A stretch of DNA of 64,000 bases from Spirochaetota bacterium (GCA_024276015.1 JAJRXZ010000033.1:62001-126000), one strand, 5' to 3'; positions 9,482-19,847 are shown, counted from the first letter of the stretch. Notes: a model not told the origin generated them from the sequence alone. Made by a program: numbers and translations.

Positions 9482-10318
9482 ATGATAAGAGGAATATATA
9501 CCGGATCCAGCGGCATGACGGCCCAGCAGGCAAAACTGGACGCTATTGCAAACAATCTTGCAAATATAGACAAAACTGCATACAAACGGGATATAACAGT
9601 GTTTAAATCATTTCCCGAAATGCTGATCAGGAGAGTAAACGACAACGGCGTCGGCATAGTACCTGCAGGATCATACGACACAATGCCCTATGTGGGAAAA
9701 CTGGGAACAGGGGTCGAGGTAAACGAGGTATATACTCAATTCGAACAGGGCGCTCTGCAGAGAACCGAAAACAATTTCGACCTTGCACTTGAGGGGAAGG
9801 GCTTTTTTTCGGTTGCAACGGAAAGAGGCGAACGATACACGCGGGACGGCTCTTTTACGATCAATCAGGACGGGGTGCTTATGACGCATAACGGAGACCC
9901 GGTTCTGGGCGAAAACGGGATCATCAGAATTCAGCATAATAATTTTATAATAAACAAGCGGGGAGAAATAATCGTTAACGGCGACCTATCCCTTAATCCC
10001 CAAGATCTTGTAAGTATGGACAGCAACGAATGGACAAATCCTGTTGTTATTGACAGGCTGAAAATTGTCGATTTTGAGAACATAAGAGAACTTAAAAAAG
10101 AAGGCAATTCCCTGTACAGGGAAACCGAATTTTCGGGCCCGCCGCTTCCGCCCGAAAATATCAAAGTTGTGCAGGGATTTCTTGAAAAATCAAATGTCAA
10201 TGCAGTCAGAGAAATGGTTGCAATGATAGAAGTCCAGAGAAGTTACGAGGCAAACCAGAAATCGATCACCACCCACGACCAGGCTCTCGGCAGGCTCATA
10301 AACGAAGTGGGCAGATAA
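9482..10318 (+). CDS. Flagellar hook-basal body rod protein (FlgF/FlgG family)
   Basis: MIRGIYTGSSGMTAQQAKLDAIANNLANIDKTAYKRD; C-terminal SNVNAVREMVAMIEVQRSYEANQKSI. Confidence 0.9.
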   Translation: MIRGIYTGSSGMTAQQAKLDAIANNLANIDKTAYKRDITVFKSFPEMLIRRVNDNGVGIVPAGSYDTMPYVGKLGTGVEVNEVYTQFEQGALQRTENNFDLALEGKGFFSVATERGERYTRDGSFTINQDGVLMTHNGDPVLGENGIIRIQHNNFIINKRGEIIVNGDLSLNPQDLVSMDSNEWTNPVVIDRLKIVDFENIRELKKEGNSLYRETEFSGPPLPPENIKVVQGFLEKSNVNAVREMVAMIEVQRSYEANQKSITTHDQALGRLINEVGR

Positions 10319-10358
10319 AGTGAAAACCCGCTTTTAAGGAGAGCTTTTCTGTAAATGA

Positions 10359-11549
10359 TCAGAGATTTATGGGCTTTCCTTCCTGCTTCTCATTATCCCA
10401 GTAGGGCGATATTGTAAGAAGCCTGTTAACTATTTCAGGCATTGTCTTTAAAGTATAATCGATCTCCTCTTCTGTTGTGTACCTGCTCAGGCTGAAACGT
10501 ATTGACCCGTGCGCAGATGTAAAGGGCACTCCCATTGCCCTTAACACATGAGAGGGCTCAAGGGACCCGGAGGAACAGGCAGATCCGGACGAAGCGGCAA
10601 TCCCCTTTGCGTCAAGATAGAGAAGTATTGCTTCCCCTTCAATAAATTCAAAACCGATATTGCTTGTATTGGGAACTCTCTTTTCTTTATCACCATTGAG
10701 AGATGCATTTTTAAAAGCGCTTAAGAGACCCTCTTCAAGTTTATCCCGCAGTCTTTTCATCTCATCAATATTTGCCAGGTGTTCCATTGCAAGCTCGGCA
10801 GCTTTTGCCATGCCTATTATTCCGGCTACATTTTCAGTTCCGGGTCTTCTGCCCTTTTCCTGATGACCTCCATATAAAACCGGCCTCAATCTGGTTCCTC
10901 TCCTCACATAAAGAGCTCCGATGCCTTTGGGGGCATGAAATTTATGGCCCGAAATCGTCAGAAGGCGGCAATTTATTTTATTAACATCAATGGGAATCTT
11001 ACCTGCTGCCTGAACAGCGTCCACATGAAAAGGAATGCCCTTCTCTTTCAGAAACTCTCCGATCTCCTCAACCGGAAAAATTACTCCCGTTTCATTATTG
11101 GCGTACATTATTGATACAATGGCAGTATCATCATCAACCGATTCTTTAAGGTACGCCAGATCAAGGTTCCCTTTGGCGTCAACAGGCACATAGGTAATTC
11201 TGTAACCGTCTCTTTCCAGTTTTTTGCAGAGCGAAATTACTGCAGGATGCTCCACTCTCGATGTTATTATATGCCTTTTGTCCTTATAATAAGCAATGGA
11301 ACCGAGTATTGCCAGATTGTCGCTCTCAGTTCCGGAGCCTGTTATTACGATCTCATAATCGTGATCCGCGCCCACAAAGCGAGCTATTTTTTCTCTGGCT
11401 TGGGCTATATCGGCACCCACGTCTCCGCCAAAGCTGTGAATACTTGAGGGATTTCCGTATTTACCGCTCAGGTAAGGAAGCATTGCATCAACCACTTCCG
11501 GCGCAACCATTGTTGTGGCATTATTATCCAGATACACAACCCTCTCCAT
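10359..11549 (-). CDS. nifS: Cysteine desulfurase, NifS/IscS family
   Basis: MERVVYLDNNATTMVAPEVVDAM, HVDAVQAAGKIPID, SGHKFHAPKGIGALY, SSGSACSSGS. Confidence 0.93.
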   Translation of the reverse strand: MERVVYLDNNATTMVAPEVVDAMLPYLSGKYGNPSSIHSFGGDVGADIAQAREKIARFVGADHDYEIVITGSGTESDNLAILGSIAYYKDKRHIITSRVEHPAVISLCKKLERDGYRITYVPVDAKGNLDLAYLKESVDDDTAIVSIMYANNETGVIFPVEEIGEFLKEKGIPFHVDAVQAAGKIPIDVNKINCRLLTISGHKFHAPKGIGALYVRRGTRLRPVLYGGHQEKGRRPGTENVAGIIGMAKAAELAMEHLANIDEMKRLRDKLEEGLLSAFKNASLNGDKEKRVPNTSNIGFEFIEGEAILLYLDAKGIAASSGSACSSGSLEPSHVLRAMGVPFTSAHGSIRFSLSRYTTEEEIDYTLKTMPEIVNRLLTISPYWDNEKQEGKPINL

Positions 11550-11568
11550 AATTGATCTCCTCTGCTGT

Positions 11569-12414
11569 TTATTTGATTTCATGTACTACAATATCGTTTT
11601 CAACATATTCCCGCAGTTTTGCTTCAACAAGGTTTTTCAATGTTACATTGGAAACCATACAATTGCTGCAGCTTCCCCGCAAGGCCACATAAACATTTTT
11701 ACCGTCAATATCGACCAGTTCAATATCCCCCCTGTCCTCCTGAAGAATAGGCCGTATAACGTTAGTGATTGTCTCTTCCACAAGCTGCATTCTTCTGATA
11801 TTGGTGAGAGGCTTTTTGGTTTCCTCCTTTTTTTTATCGCTAGCGGGTTTTGCCGCTTCCTCTTCCAGTATATCTTCAAGTTTAGGGATACAGGATCCGC
11901 AGGCTCCGCCTGCTTTTGTATAATTCGTTATATCCTCAACGGTTTTAAGATTATTTTCACGGATGACTCTCCTGATGAGATCGTCGGTAACTCCAAAACA
12001 GTGACATATAATTTCGCCTTCCTCGTCAACGTGGTCTTCCACTTTTTCGCCTTTTAACTGTTTCAGCGCCTTTTCAAGGGCTTCATGCCCCATTACCGAA
12101 CAGTGCATCTTCTCTTCCGGAAGCCCGCCCAAATATTTTACTATATCCTGATTTGTTATTTTCTCAACTTCCTTAACGTTCTTTCCCACGATCATTTCGG
12201 TCAATGCCGAAGACGACGCTATAGCGCTGCCGCATCCGAATGTCTCGAACTTGGCATCCGTTATTATGTCATTGTCGTCTATTTTGAGATAAAGTTTAAG
12301 AGCGTCTCCGCATACTATACTGCCTACTTCAGCAACAACATCGGCATCGTCTATTTTCCCAACATTTTTGGGGTTTGTATATAATTCTTTTACTTTATCA
12401 GTATAATCCCACAT
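11569..12414 (-). CDS. nifU: NifU-type Fe-S scaffold (IscU-like + BFD-like [2Fe-2S] + C-terminal NifU domains)
   Basis: FETFGCGSAIASSSALTEM; CHCFGVTDDLIRRV...GGACGSCIPKL; C-terminal LRGSCSNCMVSNVTLK. Confidence 0.93.
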   Translation of the reverse strand: MWDYTDKVKELYTNPKNVGKIDDADVVAEVGSIVCGDALKLYLKIDDNDIITDAKFETFGCGSAIASSSALTEMIVGKNVKEVEKITNQDIVKYLGGLPEEKMHCSVMGHEALEKALKQLKGEKVEDHVDEEGEIICHCFGVTDDLIRRVIRENNLKTVEDITNYTKAGGACGSCIPKLEDILEEEAAKPASDKKKEETKKPLTNIRRMQLVEETITNVIRPILQEDRGDIELVDIDGKNVYVALRGSCSNCMVSNVTLKNLVEAKLREYVENDIVVHEIK

Positions 12415-12646
12415 TTCAGCACCTCTTATTTGATCTGTTTTTATTTAAAATAATCATACAAAATATTTTGTCAAAATAATTTTTAAGGACAGTTTAATAC
12501 ATGCTTTAATTATAAATTACCTATTAGTTAGGATGCCTTATTAACTAATTTGTTACCTTTTTTAATATTAAAAGGATATTGTCAATAATATAAAATAACC
12601 CTTCATACTTCAATGAAATAAATTCAGTTCTTTTCAATTTTTTGCC

Positions 12647-12666
12647 CGAATTCAAGTTTGAATTCG
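12647..12666. promoter_or_regulatory. Perfect 9-bp-arm palindrome upstream of gltX
   Basis: cgaattcaa-gt-ttgaattcg. Confidence 0.35.
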
Positions 12667-12772
12667 AGGAAATCCGTAACTTGAACATATTTTTTATAAT
12701 TGACACTATCACGGTATATTATTTATTAATATTTTATAATATGCAGCTTAAATTATTGACGCGGAGATATTT

Positions 12773-14212
12773 ATGAGAGTCAGATTTGCCCCGAGCCCCA
12801 CAGGATATTTGCACATAGGCAATGCAAGAACAGCCCTGGCGAATTTTCTTATAGCGAAAAAAAATAACTGGAAATTCACCCTCAGGATTGAAGATACCGA
12901 TATGGAGAGAAGTTCAAAAGGATCTGAAGCTTCAATAATTAATGATCTGCAGTGGCTCGGTATCGAATGGGACGAAGGCCCCGATGTGGGAGGCGACCGC
13001 GGCCCTTACAGGCAGTCCGAAAGATTTGAGATTTACAGGGAATACACGGAAAAGCTTCTTAATGAAAATAAAGCTTACCCCTGCTACTGCCTGCCTGAAG
13101 AGATCGATAAAGTAAGAAAGGAGATTGAAAAGGAAAACCGCCCTTTTGTGTGTCCTCAAAAATGCGGAGAGATGAACCCGGATCAAAGAAAAAAGAAAGA
13201 ATCCGAAGGCATTAAACCTGCAATAAGATTCAGAGTGCCTCCGAATCGGGTCATCACTGTAAAAGATTATATTAAAGGGAACATTAGCTTTCGGAGCGAC
13301 AACATAGGAGGGGATTTTATTATTGTAAGATCCGACGGAATCCCCGTTTACAACTATATTGTAGTAATTGACGACGCCCTTATGGAAGTAACTCACGTTA
13401 TCAGAGGCGAAGACCACCTTTCCAATACTCCGAAGCAGGTTTTAATAGCAGAGGCCCTCAATCTCCCTGTTCCTCAATACGCCCATCACGCCCTTGTGCT
13501 TGGAGAAGACAGATCAAAACTGAGCAAAAGACACGGCATAACGTCTGTTGAACTCTACAGAAAAGAGGGTTATCTCCCCGAAGCCCTTGTAAACTATCTG
13601 GCCATGCTGGGATGGGCAGCGGAAAGCGGAGAAGAGATCCTTGCCATTGACCAACTGGTAAAGCAGATTGACCTTACTAACCTTGCAAAGAGCGCCGCAG
13701 TATTCGATTTTCATAAACTAAAATGGATGAACGGAGTTTATATCCGCAATTACCCTCTTGATAAACTGACTGACCTTATGATCCCCTATATCGAGGAGGC
13801 GGGTTATACTATTGATGCGATGGGCAGAAAAAAACTTGAAGATCTGATCGATCTTGTAAGGGGTTATTGTGAAATACTGTCCGACGTTAAAAAAATAATA
13901 GGGATTTTTCTCGATGAAGTTTCCATACCCGATGGCGAGGCAGACGATCTATTAAAAGAAGATCATTCGAAAGAGATAGTTGCACTTGCCAAAGAAATCA
14001 TTGAAAATGAAGTCAATGAGAACAACTTCCATGAAACACTTATAAGCAAAATAAAAGAACAAACCTCTCTGAAAGGGAAAAAACTCTTTATGCCCCTTAG
14101 GGCCGTTATTACCGGAAGATTAAAGGGACCTGACATGCATGCGGCTCTGCAGCTCATCGGATTTGAAAAAATTAAAAAAAGGATTCAATACTGTTTTGAT
14201 AAGTATAAATAG
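12773..14212 (+). CDS. gltX: Glutamyl-tRNA synthetase
   Basis: RFAPSPTGYLHIGNARTALANFL; KLSKRHG. Confidence 0.96.
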   Translation: MRVRFAPSPTGYLHIGNARTALANFLIAKKNNWKFTLRIEDTDMERSSKGSEASIINDLQWLGIEWDEGPDVGGDRGPYRQSERFEIYREYTEKLLNENKAYPCYCLPEEIDKVRKEIEKENRPFVCPQKCGEMNPDQRKKKESEGIKPAIRFRVPPNRVITVKDYIKGNISFRSDNIGGDFIIVRSDGIPVYNYIVVIDDALMEVTHVIRGEDHLSNTPKQVLIAEALNLPVPQYAHHALVLGEDRSKLSKRHGITSVELYRKEGYLPEALVNYLAMLGWAAESGEEILAIDQLVKQIDLTNLAKSAAVFDFHKLKWMNGVYIRNYPLDKLTDLMIPYIEEAGYTIDAMGRKKLEDLIDLVRGYCEILSDVKKIIGIFLDEVSIPDGEADDLLKEDHSKEIVALAKEIIENEVNENNFHETLISKIKEQTSLKGKKLFMPLRAVITGRLKGPDMHAALQLIGFEKIKKRIQYCFDKYK

Positions 14213-14256
14213 AAAAATTAGAATATTCCCGCACCATATACTGCCGGCGCCGTAAA

Positions 14257-15255
14257 ATGAAAATAAAAAGCGAATGGAGCCTTATTGCCCAAATAAAAAA
14301 GATCACTGCCGTTCATTCGGAAAAGGCCGGGGGGCTGATAATCGGGATTGGCGACGACTGCGCCGTTACTGAAATCGGCAGCAGCAGATTGGGCCTCTTT
14401 ACTACGGACATCAGTATCGAAAATGTACACTTCAAACCGGACTACAGCTCGCCCGAAGATATCGGTTATAAAGCCATGACAGGAAATATCTCAGACATAT
14501 ACTCAATGGGAGGTTATCCCAAATTAGCCTTTATATCTCTGGGGATCCCGCAATATATTAACGAATCCTTTATAAATTCTCTTTACAAAGGATTCATTGA
14601 AGCAGGCAAAGAAACCGAACTTGCAATTGCCGGCGGAGATACATCCGGGGCTCAAGAGCTTATTATTAATATCTGCCTCTATGGAGAAATTACCGGAGAA
14701 AAACCGATTTTAAGAAAAAATGCACAAAAAGGAGATACCATTTTTGTAACAGGGACTCCCGGCGCTTCAAAAGCCGGACTGGAAATTTTACAAAGCGGCA
14801 GCAAAGATCTCATTGATGAGTTCCCCGAACTCGTTAAGAGGCACCGCAGGCCCGAAATAAGGCACGATCTAATTGAGGTCATAAGAAAAAGATTCAATCC
14901 CACTGCTATGATAGATATTTCGGACGGATTACTCTCCGACCTGCGGCATATCTGCTCTGAAAGCAGGAAGGGGTTTCAGCTGATCAAGAAGAGTATCCCC
15001 CTTTCGGAAGAACTGAAAAGATATTGCCGACTCACAAAAAAAGACCCTGCTCAATTTGCCCTGGAGAGCGGAGAAGAATTTGAGCTTCTCTTCACATCGT
15101 CAAAATCGGCAGAATCAATCGGCAAAGATACTTTAACTAAATACGGCATTTCCGCTATCGGCACCATCGGAGAATCGGGATTCTGCATAATAACCGAGAC
15201 AGGCGGAAAAAATATTAATATAAAAGGATACGAACATTTTAAAACAATAGAGTGA
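14257..15255 (+). CDS. thiL: Thiamine-monophosphate kinase
   Basis: IGDDCAVTE; DISDGLLSDLRHIC; AIAGGDTSGA. Confidence 0.92.
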   Translation: MKIKSEWSLIAQIKKITAVHSEKAGGLIIGIGDDCAVTEIGSSRLGLFTTDISIENVHFKPDYSSPEDIGYKAMTGNISDIYSMGGYPKLAFISLGIPQYINESFINSLYKGFIEAGKETELAIAGGDTSGAQELIINICLYGEITGEKPILRKNAQKGDTIFVTGTPGASKAGLEILQSGSKDLIDEFPELVKRHRRPEIRHDLIEVIRKRFNPTAMIDISDGLLSDLRHICSESRKGFQLIKKSIPLSEELKRYCRLTKKDPAQFALESGEEFELLFTSSKSAESIGKDTLTKYGISAIGTIGESGFCIITETGGKNINIKGYEHFKTIE

Positions 15256-15962
15256 TCAAGGCAATACCGATGAAAAAGAAAATCATATTAATTCTCACAG
15301 TGACGATACTGTACCAGTGTACATCAAAAACTTCAGCCACTTCAATTCCTCTGGGAAGATGGAACTACAAACTGCTGGTTAACGGCAATAAGGTTGGCGA
15401 TGCAGTGTTCACAAACAGACTCGTAAGGGGCAGCTACATCAGCAAAACAGAGATGAAAATTAAATTCGGATTGATCGAAAACAGTACCGAGCAGATAATA
15501 ACGGAAAGCGCAGACTTCAAACCTTTAAAGATCGAAATATACAATAAGATCATATCTGCTGACGGAATTCAGGAAATTAATACCGTTGCCGAATTTAAAG
15601 GCCGCACCGTAAACATTACAACAGGCAAAAACAAAACCTCAATAAAAATATCGAAGCCCTTTATTCTTGACGGGAATTTCTTTATGTCTCAATTGATAAA
15701 AACGAAATTCAAAAGAGGTTCTGAAATAAGCGCGCTGATCTATGACCCCTCAATTGAAATGGAAGAGCCCGTAAAAGTTACGGTAAAGGTAGAAGGCAGG
15801 AAAGAGATTGCCATTAATAATAAAAAAGAAGAACTTATTTATATTATTCAGTCCATTGAAAATTTCAAAACCATTGACCTCTACATTGACAGCAGGGGAA
15901 TAACAAAAAAAGCAGTTATAAAAATGCTCAACAACAGATTTGAACTGATCATTAAAGAATAA
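15252..15962 (+). CDS. Putative lipoprotein of unknown function
   Basis: MKKKIILILTVTILYQCTSKT lipobox; overlaps thiL stop by 4 nt. Confidence 0.65.
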   Translation: MIKAIPMKKKIILILTVTILYQCTSKTSATSIPLGRWNYKLLVNGNKVGDAVFTNRLVRGSYISKTEMKIKFGLIENSTEQIITESADFKPLKIEIYNKIISADGIQEINTVAEFKGRTVNITTGKNKTSIKISKPFILDGNFFMSQLIKTKFKRGSEISALIYDPSIEMEEPVKVTVKVEGRKEIAINNKKEELIYIIQSIENFKTIDLYIDSRGITKKAVIKMLNNRFELIIKE

Positions 15963-15990
15963 GTTAAATGCAAAAAGGCGGCCTTTAACA

Positions 15991-16782
15991 GTGAAAAAAT
16001 TTATTCTTCAGGAAAGCATTATAGTAATTCTGATTCTTTTTGCATTATTTAAAGTTCTATATTCATTCGATTCATCCGCCTTTACGGTAAAAATAAAAAA
16101 CTTTAATCCTCTTATATACAAAGAGCATATAACAAGATATTCACTTACGTCGTCAAACAGGGATTTTTTTCTTATTAATACGCACTTCCAAAAAACCATA
16201 AAGAGCTTCACAAGTAAAAACGGGAAAACAGTAATAATTGAAGCCGGCAAAAACCGGGCTCCACTTAAGCCTGTGCCGGAATCGAAATATCTGAAAAATA
16301 CCCGTTTTCTTAACCTGGATTCAGAAAAAATAAAATCGATTGCCGGAAAATTCAAATCTTCAAAAAATATTATCTGCGATGTTGAACATTTCGTTAATAG
16401 ATACATATCAAAAAAAATTCTGGGCATACCTCTTCTGCCGGCTGAAAAGATAGCAGAGACCCGCTCAGGCGACTGCACCGAGCACACAATCCTCACTGTT
16501 GCAATATTGCGATATAACAATATCCCCGCAAGGGCGCTGGTCGGGATATACCTTGCTGAAAATTTTTTTAACAAAAAAAATTTATTTGTTTATCACATGT
16601 GGGCAGAAGCCTTTTACAAGAACAGGTGGCATCTTGTTGACGCGACAAGGCCAGATAAAAAATCTTATAACAGGTATATAGCGCTGGCATATCATAACCT
16701 TCAAACCGAAATGCCTCTTTCATACTTAAAGGCTGTTTCCGCAATACAGGATTTAATTATAGAATACAGGGGCGGTAAATAA
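15991..16782 (+). CDS. Transglutaminase-like domain protein
   Basis: TRSGDCTEHTILTVAILRYNNIPARALVGIY ... HMWAEAFYKNRWHLVDATRPD (Cys-His-Asp triad). Confidence 0.88.
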   Translation: MKKFILQESIIVILILFALFKVLYSFDSSAFTVKIKNFNPLIYKEHITRYSLTSSNRDFFLINTHFQKTIKSFTSKNGKTVIIEAGKNRAPLKPVPESKYLKNTRFLNLDSEKIKSIAGKFKSSKNIICDVEHFVNRYISKKILGIPLLPAEKIAETRSGDCTEHTILTVAILRYNNIPARALVGIYLAENFFNKKNLFVYHMWAEAFYKNRWHLVDATRPDKKSYNRYIALAYHNLQTEMPLSYLKAVSAIQDLIIEYRGGK

Positions 16783-16796
16783 TTACGCCGGAGTTT

Positions 16797-18494
16797 TTAT
16801 CCCTCTTTGATCTTTTTCTCGATCTTTGCCCATGAATCCCTTAGAGACACGATCCTATTGAAGACCGGCATATTCTCGCCGGAATCCGGATCAACGCAAA
16901 AATATCCCAGCCTTTCAAACTGAAAGCGGCTGCCCGGCAAGGAACCTGCCAAAGAAGGTTCCACCCTGCAGGATCTTAAAACAGTGAGAGAATCGGGATT
17001 CAGATAGTTTCTGCAATCATCCCCCTCAGCAATATCCGACGGGTCTTCCTTTGTAAAGAGATGATCGTAAAGGCGGACCTCGGATTCAATCGATCTATCG
17101 GCTGAAACCCAGTGCAGCGTCCCTTTAACTTTCCGGCCGTCTTCAGACCATCCCCCTCTGGTTTCCGGGTCATAGGTACAGCGTACTTCCATCACTTCGC
17201 CTGTTTCTTTATCCTTTATCACCTCTTCGCATTTTATATAATAAGCATATTTTAATCTTACCTCTCTCCCCGGAGCAAGGCGAAAAAATTTTTTCGGAGG
17301 GTCTTCCCTGAAATCGTCCCTCTCAATATAGAGTTCTCTTGTAAAAGGTATCTTTCTTTTGCCTGCATCGGCATCCTCAGGGTTGTTCAGGGCATCCACT
17401 TCTTCGACCCCGTCGACAGGATAATTAATTATAACAACCTTAAGAGGATTTAACACGGCCATAACCCTGGGAGCCCTTTTGTTCAGGTCTTCCCTGATGC
17501 AGTGTTCCAGCAGAGACAGGTCAACCATACTGTCTCTTTTGGCAACTCCGATCCTGCCGCAGAAGTCTCTTATAGCTTCGGGCGTATAGCCGCGCCGCCT
17601 GAGGCCGGAGATCGTCGGCATACGGGGATCATCCCATCCTGTAACATGCCCCTCTTCAACAAGTTCGAGAAGTTTTCTTTTGCTCATAAGAGTATAACTG
17701 AGATTAAGCCTGGCAAACTCAATCTGCTGAGGATGGCAATCCATGCCAAGAGTATCCAGTATCCAGTCATATAAGGGCCTGTTGTTTTCAAATTCAAGCG
17801 TGCATATTGAATGTGTTACGCCTTCTATTGAGTCAGACAGGCAGTGGGTAAAATCGTACATTGGATAAATGCACCACTTATTGCCTGTCCTGTGGTGCCT
17901 TACCTTCCGTATCCTGTAGAGAGTGGGGTCCCTCATGCTGAGATTGCCGGAACACATATCTATTTTAGCTCTTAAAACGTGCTCTCCGTCGTTAAATTCT
18001 CCGGCCTTCATCCTCTCAAAGAGATCAAGATTTTCCTCTATAGTGCGGTTTCGGTAGGGACTCTCCTTTCCCGGTTCGGTTAATGTTCCCCTGTATTCCC
18101 TTATTTGGTCCGCGCTTAAACTGCACACATAGGCTTTACCCATCTTTATAAGCTCAAGGGCAAATTCATAAAGCCTGTCAAAATGATCCGACGCAAAATA
18201 GAGATCTTCGCCCCAGTCAAACCCGAGCCATTTAACATCTTCTTTTATTGATTCAATATATTCAACATCTTCCTTAACAGGATTCGTATCGTCAAATCTT
18301 AAATGGCATCTGCCCTTATACTCTTCTGCAAGTCCGAAATTCAGGCATATCGATTTAGCATGACCAATATGGAGGTATCCGTTAGGTTCCGGAGGAAAAC
18401 GCGTAACTACATTTCCGTTGTTCTTATTATTTTTAATATCCTCGTTTATTATATCCCGGATAAAATTTGTAACTTTTAATGATTCTTCAGCCAT
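16797..18494 (-). CDS. glnS: Glutaminyl-tRNA synthetase
   Basis: [34 protein letters not shown]; 565 aa. Confidence 0.96.
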   Translation of the reverse strand: MAEESLKVTNFIRDIINEDIKNNKNNGNVVTRFPPEPNGYLHIGHAKSICLNFGLAEEYKGRCHLRFDDTNPVKEDVEYIESIKEDVKWLGFDWGEDLYFASDHFDRLYEFALELIKMGKAYVCSLSADQIREYRGTLTEPGKESPYRNRTIEENLDLFERMKAGEFNDGEHVLRAKIDMCSGNLSMRDPTLYRIRKVRHHRTGNKWCIYPMYDFTHCLSDSIEGVTHSICTLEFENNRPLYDWILDTLGMDCHPQQIEFARLNLSYTLMSKRKLLELVEEGHVTGWDDPRMPTISGLRRRGYTPEAIRDFCGRIGVAKRDSMVDLSLLEHCIREDLNKRAPRVMAVLNPLKVVIINYPVDGVEEVDALNNPEDADAGKRKIPFTRELYIERDDFREDPPKKFFRLAPGREVRLKYAYYIKCEEVIKDKETGEVMEVRCTYDPETRGGWSEDGRKVKGTLHWVSADRSIESEVRLYDHLFTKEDPSDIAEGDDCRNYLNPDSLTVLRSCRVEPSLAGSLPGSRFQFERLGYFCVDPDSGENMPVFNRIVSLRDSWAKIEKKIKEG

Positions 18495-18569
18495 TTCCCG
18501 GTCTCCCTTTGTCTATGTATAGGTGATCCTTTTAACAGGTGTTTCCGGAACGCATATATGTCAACCAAA

Positions 18570-19145
18570 TTATCCGTAAATTGAGATTGCCGTGCTTCCG
18601 TAATTTCTGGTATCCCTTCTGACAAGTTTTCCGATCCTTTCATTAAGTATGTTCCCCTTAAAATGCTGTACTATAACAGCGCCCCTCCTGCTGACAAGTC
18701 CGCTACTCTCGATCCGACCTATAATTTCATTATACTTATTTACACTTCCCTTCACTTTAACATAGGGATGATCAATATATATATAATCCAGTGTGATCTC
18801 TTTCTTTCCAAGATGTTTCAGCAGATCATCGCTGCGGCAGTTAAAAAAGATTATTTCAGAATCTATGCTGCAGCGGTTTATAAATGATCTGATAAAACTC
18901 AATCTCTTTTTATCAATTTCATTTATAATTACAGGAGACGCTCCTCTGCTCAGCGCTTCAATGGCGATCTGGCCCGAACATGAATACAGATCAAGAAAAG
19001 AAAAGCCTCGAAGATCATTGCCAAGAATAGAGAAAACAGCTTCTTTTACTCTTTGAGGAGTTATTTCAGCATTGTTAAATTTCTTTCCCGAAAACGGAAT
19101 AATTTTCCCCTTCAAATCGCCGGCAATTACTCTGATTGTACCCAC
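18570..19145 (-). CDS. rsmD: RsmD-family 16S rRNA (guanine-N2) methyltransferase
   Basis: MGTIRVIAGDLKGKIIPF...TPQRVKEAVFSILG...FLDLYSCSGQIAIEALSRGAS; catalytic-loop variant DHPY. Confidence 0.85.
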   Translation of the reverse strand: MGTIRVIAGDLKGKIIPFSGKKFNNAEITPQRVKEAVFSILGNDLRGFSFLDLYSCSGQIAIEALSRGASPVIINEIDKKRLSFIRSFINRCSIDSEIIFFNCRSDDLLKHLGKKEITLDYIYIDHPYVKVKGSVNKYNEIIGRIESSGLVSRRGAVIVQHFKGNILNERIGKLVRRDTRNYGSTAISIYG

Positions 19146-19349
19146 TTACTTGTTTTCAGCAGCTTTATTAAGTTCTTTTAAAAATTCATTCAGATCCAGC
19201 CCGTAATTGCCGGCAACCATTTCAATTGAATCCTGCCCCGCGCCTCTGCATTCAGGGCAATTTAACCCGTACTTTTTAAAAACTTTGAGAACATTCTTTG
19301 AATCTTTTAATGTATCAATAACTTTCGATTTCTTTTCAATTTTCATATA
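19146..19349 (-). CDS. DUF1858-like small protein
   Basis: From Met21 of the track ORF: MKIEKKSKVIDTLKDSKNVLKVFKKYGLNCPECRGAGQDSIEMVAGNYGLDLNEFLKELNK; GLNCPECRGA motif. Confidence 0.7.
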   Translation of the reverse strand, partial: YMKIEKKSKVIDTLKDSKNVLKVFKKYGLNCPECRGAGQDSIEMVAGNYGLDLNEFLKELNKAAENK

Positions 19350-19392
19350 CAACACTCCATTAAACAGATAAATCTCTATTATATATTTTATA

Positions 19393-19500
19393 TTTATATC
19401 AAAAAGCATCGATTTTGTCCCTTGACAAAGGGTAAAATCCTGATCAAATCATATACCGATTCATTTAATATGGAAATTTTCAATGATGATCGGTATATCA
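19393..19500 (-). repeat. About 105-bp dispersed structured repeat, copy 1
   Basis: Reverse complement aligns without gaps to 50584-50692, about 85-90% identity by eye; includes the identical block ctttgtcaagggacaaaatc. Confidence 0.88.
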
Positions 19501-19634
19501 GATCATAAATAAGGTCAATAATAGTCTGTAAAAAAATATATTTTCCTTAAAATGCTTGAAAAAATATCAGCATAAATCATTATTGTCAATCAAAATAACA
19601 GTTTAATTGATCTATTGTTTGTAAGGAAATAGTT

Positions 19635-19823
19635 ATGGCTAAATGTGAAATTTGCGGAAAATCGGTTCAATTCGGATGTAATGTGAGCCACTCTCATAAA
19701 AAAACAAAAAAAATGTGGCGGCCCAATGTAAAAAAAATAAGAGTTCTGGAAAACAAACGCGTTGTAAGAAAAGACGTATGCACAGGCTGTATCAAATCGG
19801 GACGAATTGTTAAAGCGGTTTAA
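19635..19823 (+). CDS. rpmB: 50S ribosomal protein L28
   Basis: MAKCEICGKSVQFGCNVSHSHKKTKKMWRPNVKKIRV...CTGCIKSGRI. Confidence 0.95.
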   Translation: MAKCEICGKSVQFGCNVSHSHKKTKKMWRPNVKKIRVLENKRVVRKDVCTGCIKSGRIVKAV

Positions 19824-19847
19824 AGCAATCATCATATCTGATTTTAC

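Noticed and set aside
12932-13417. 161-aa antisense ORF opposite gltX
   Set aside because: Overlaps conserved GluRS coding sequence; no motif or RBS support.
16008-16574. 188-aa antisense ORF opposite the transglutaminase gene
   Set aside because: The sense ORF has recognisable catalytic motifs; the antisense product has none.
19422-19450. Promoter inside the 105-bp repeat based on TTGACA
   Set aside because: Spacing of 17 nt gives CAAATC (copy 1) or TAGACC (copy 2), not convincing -10 boxes.
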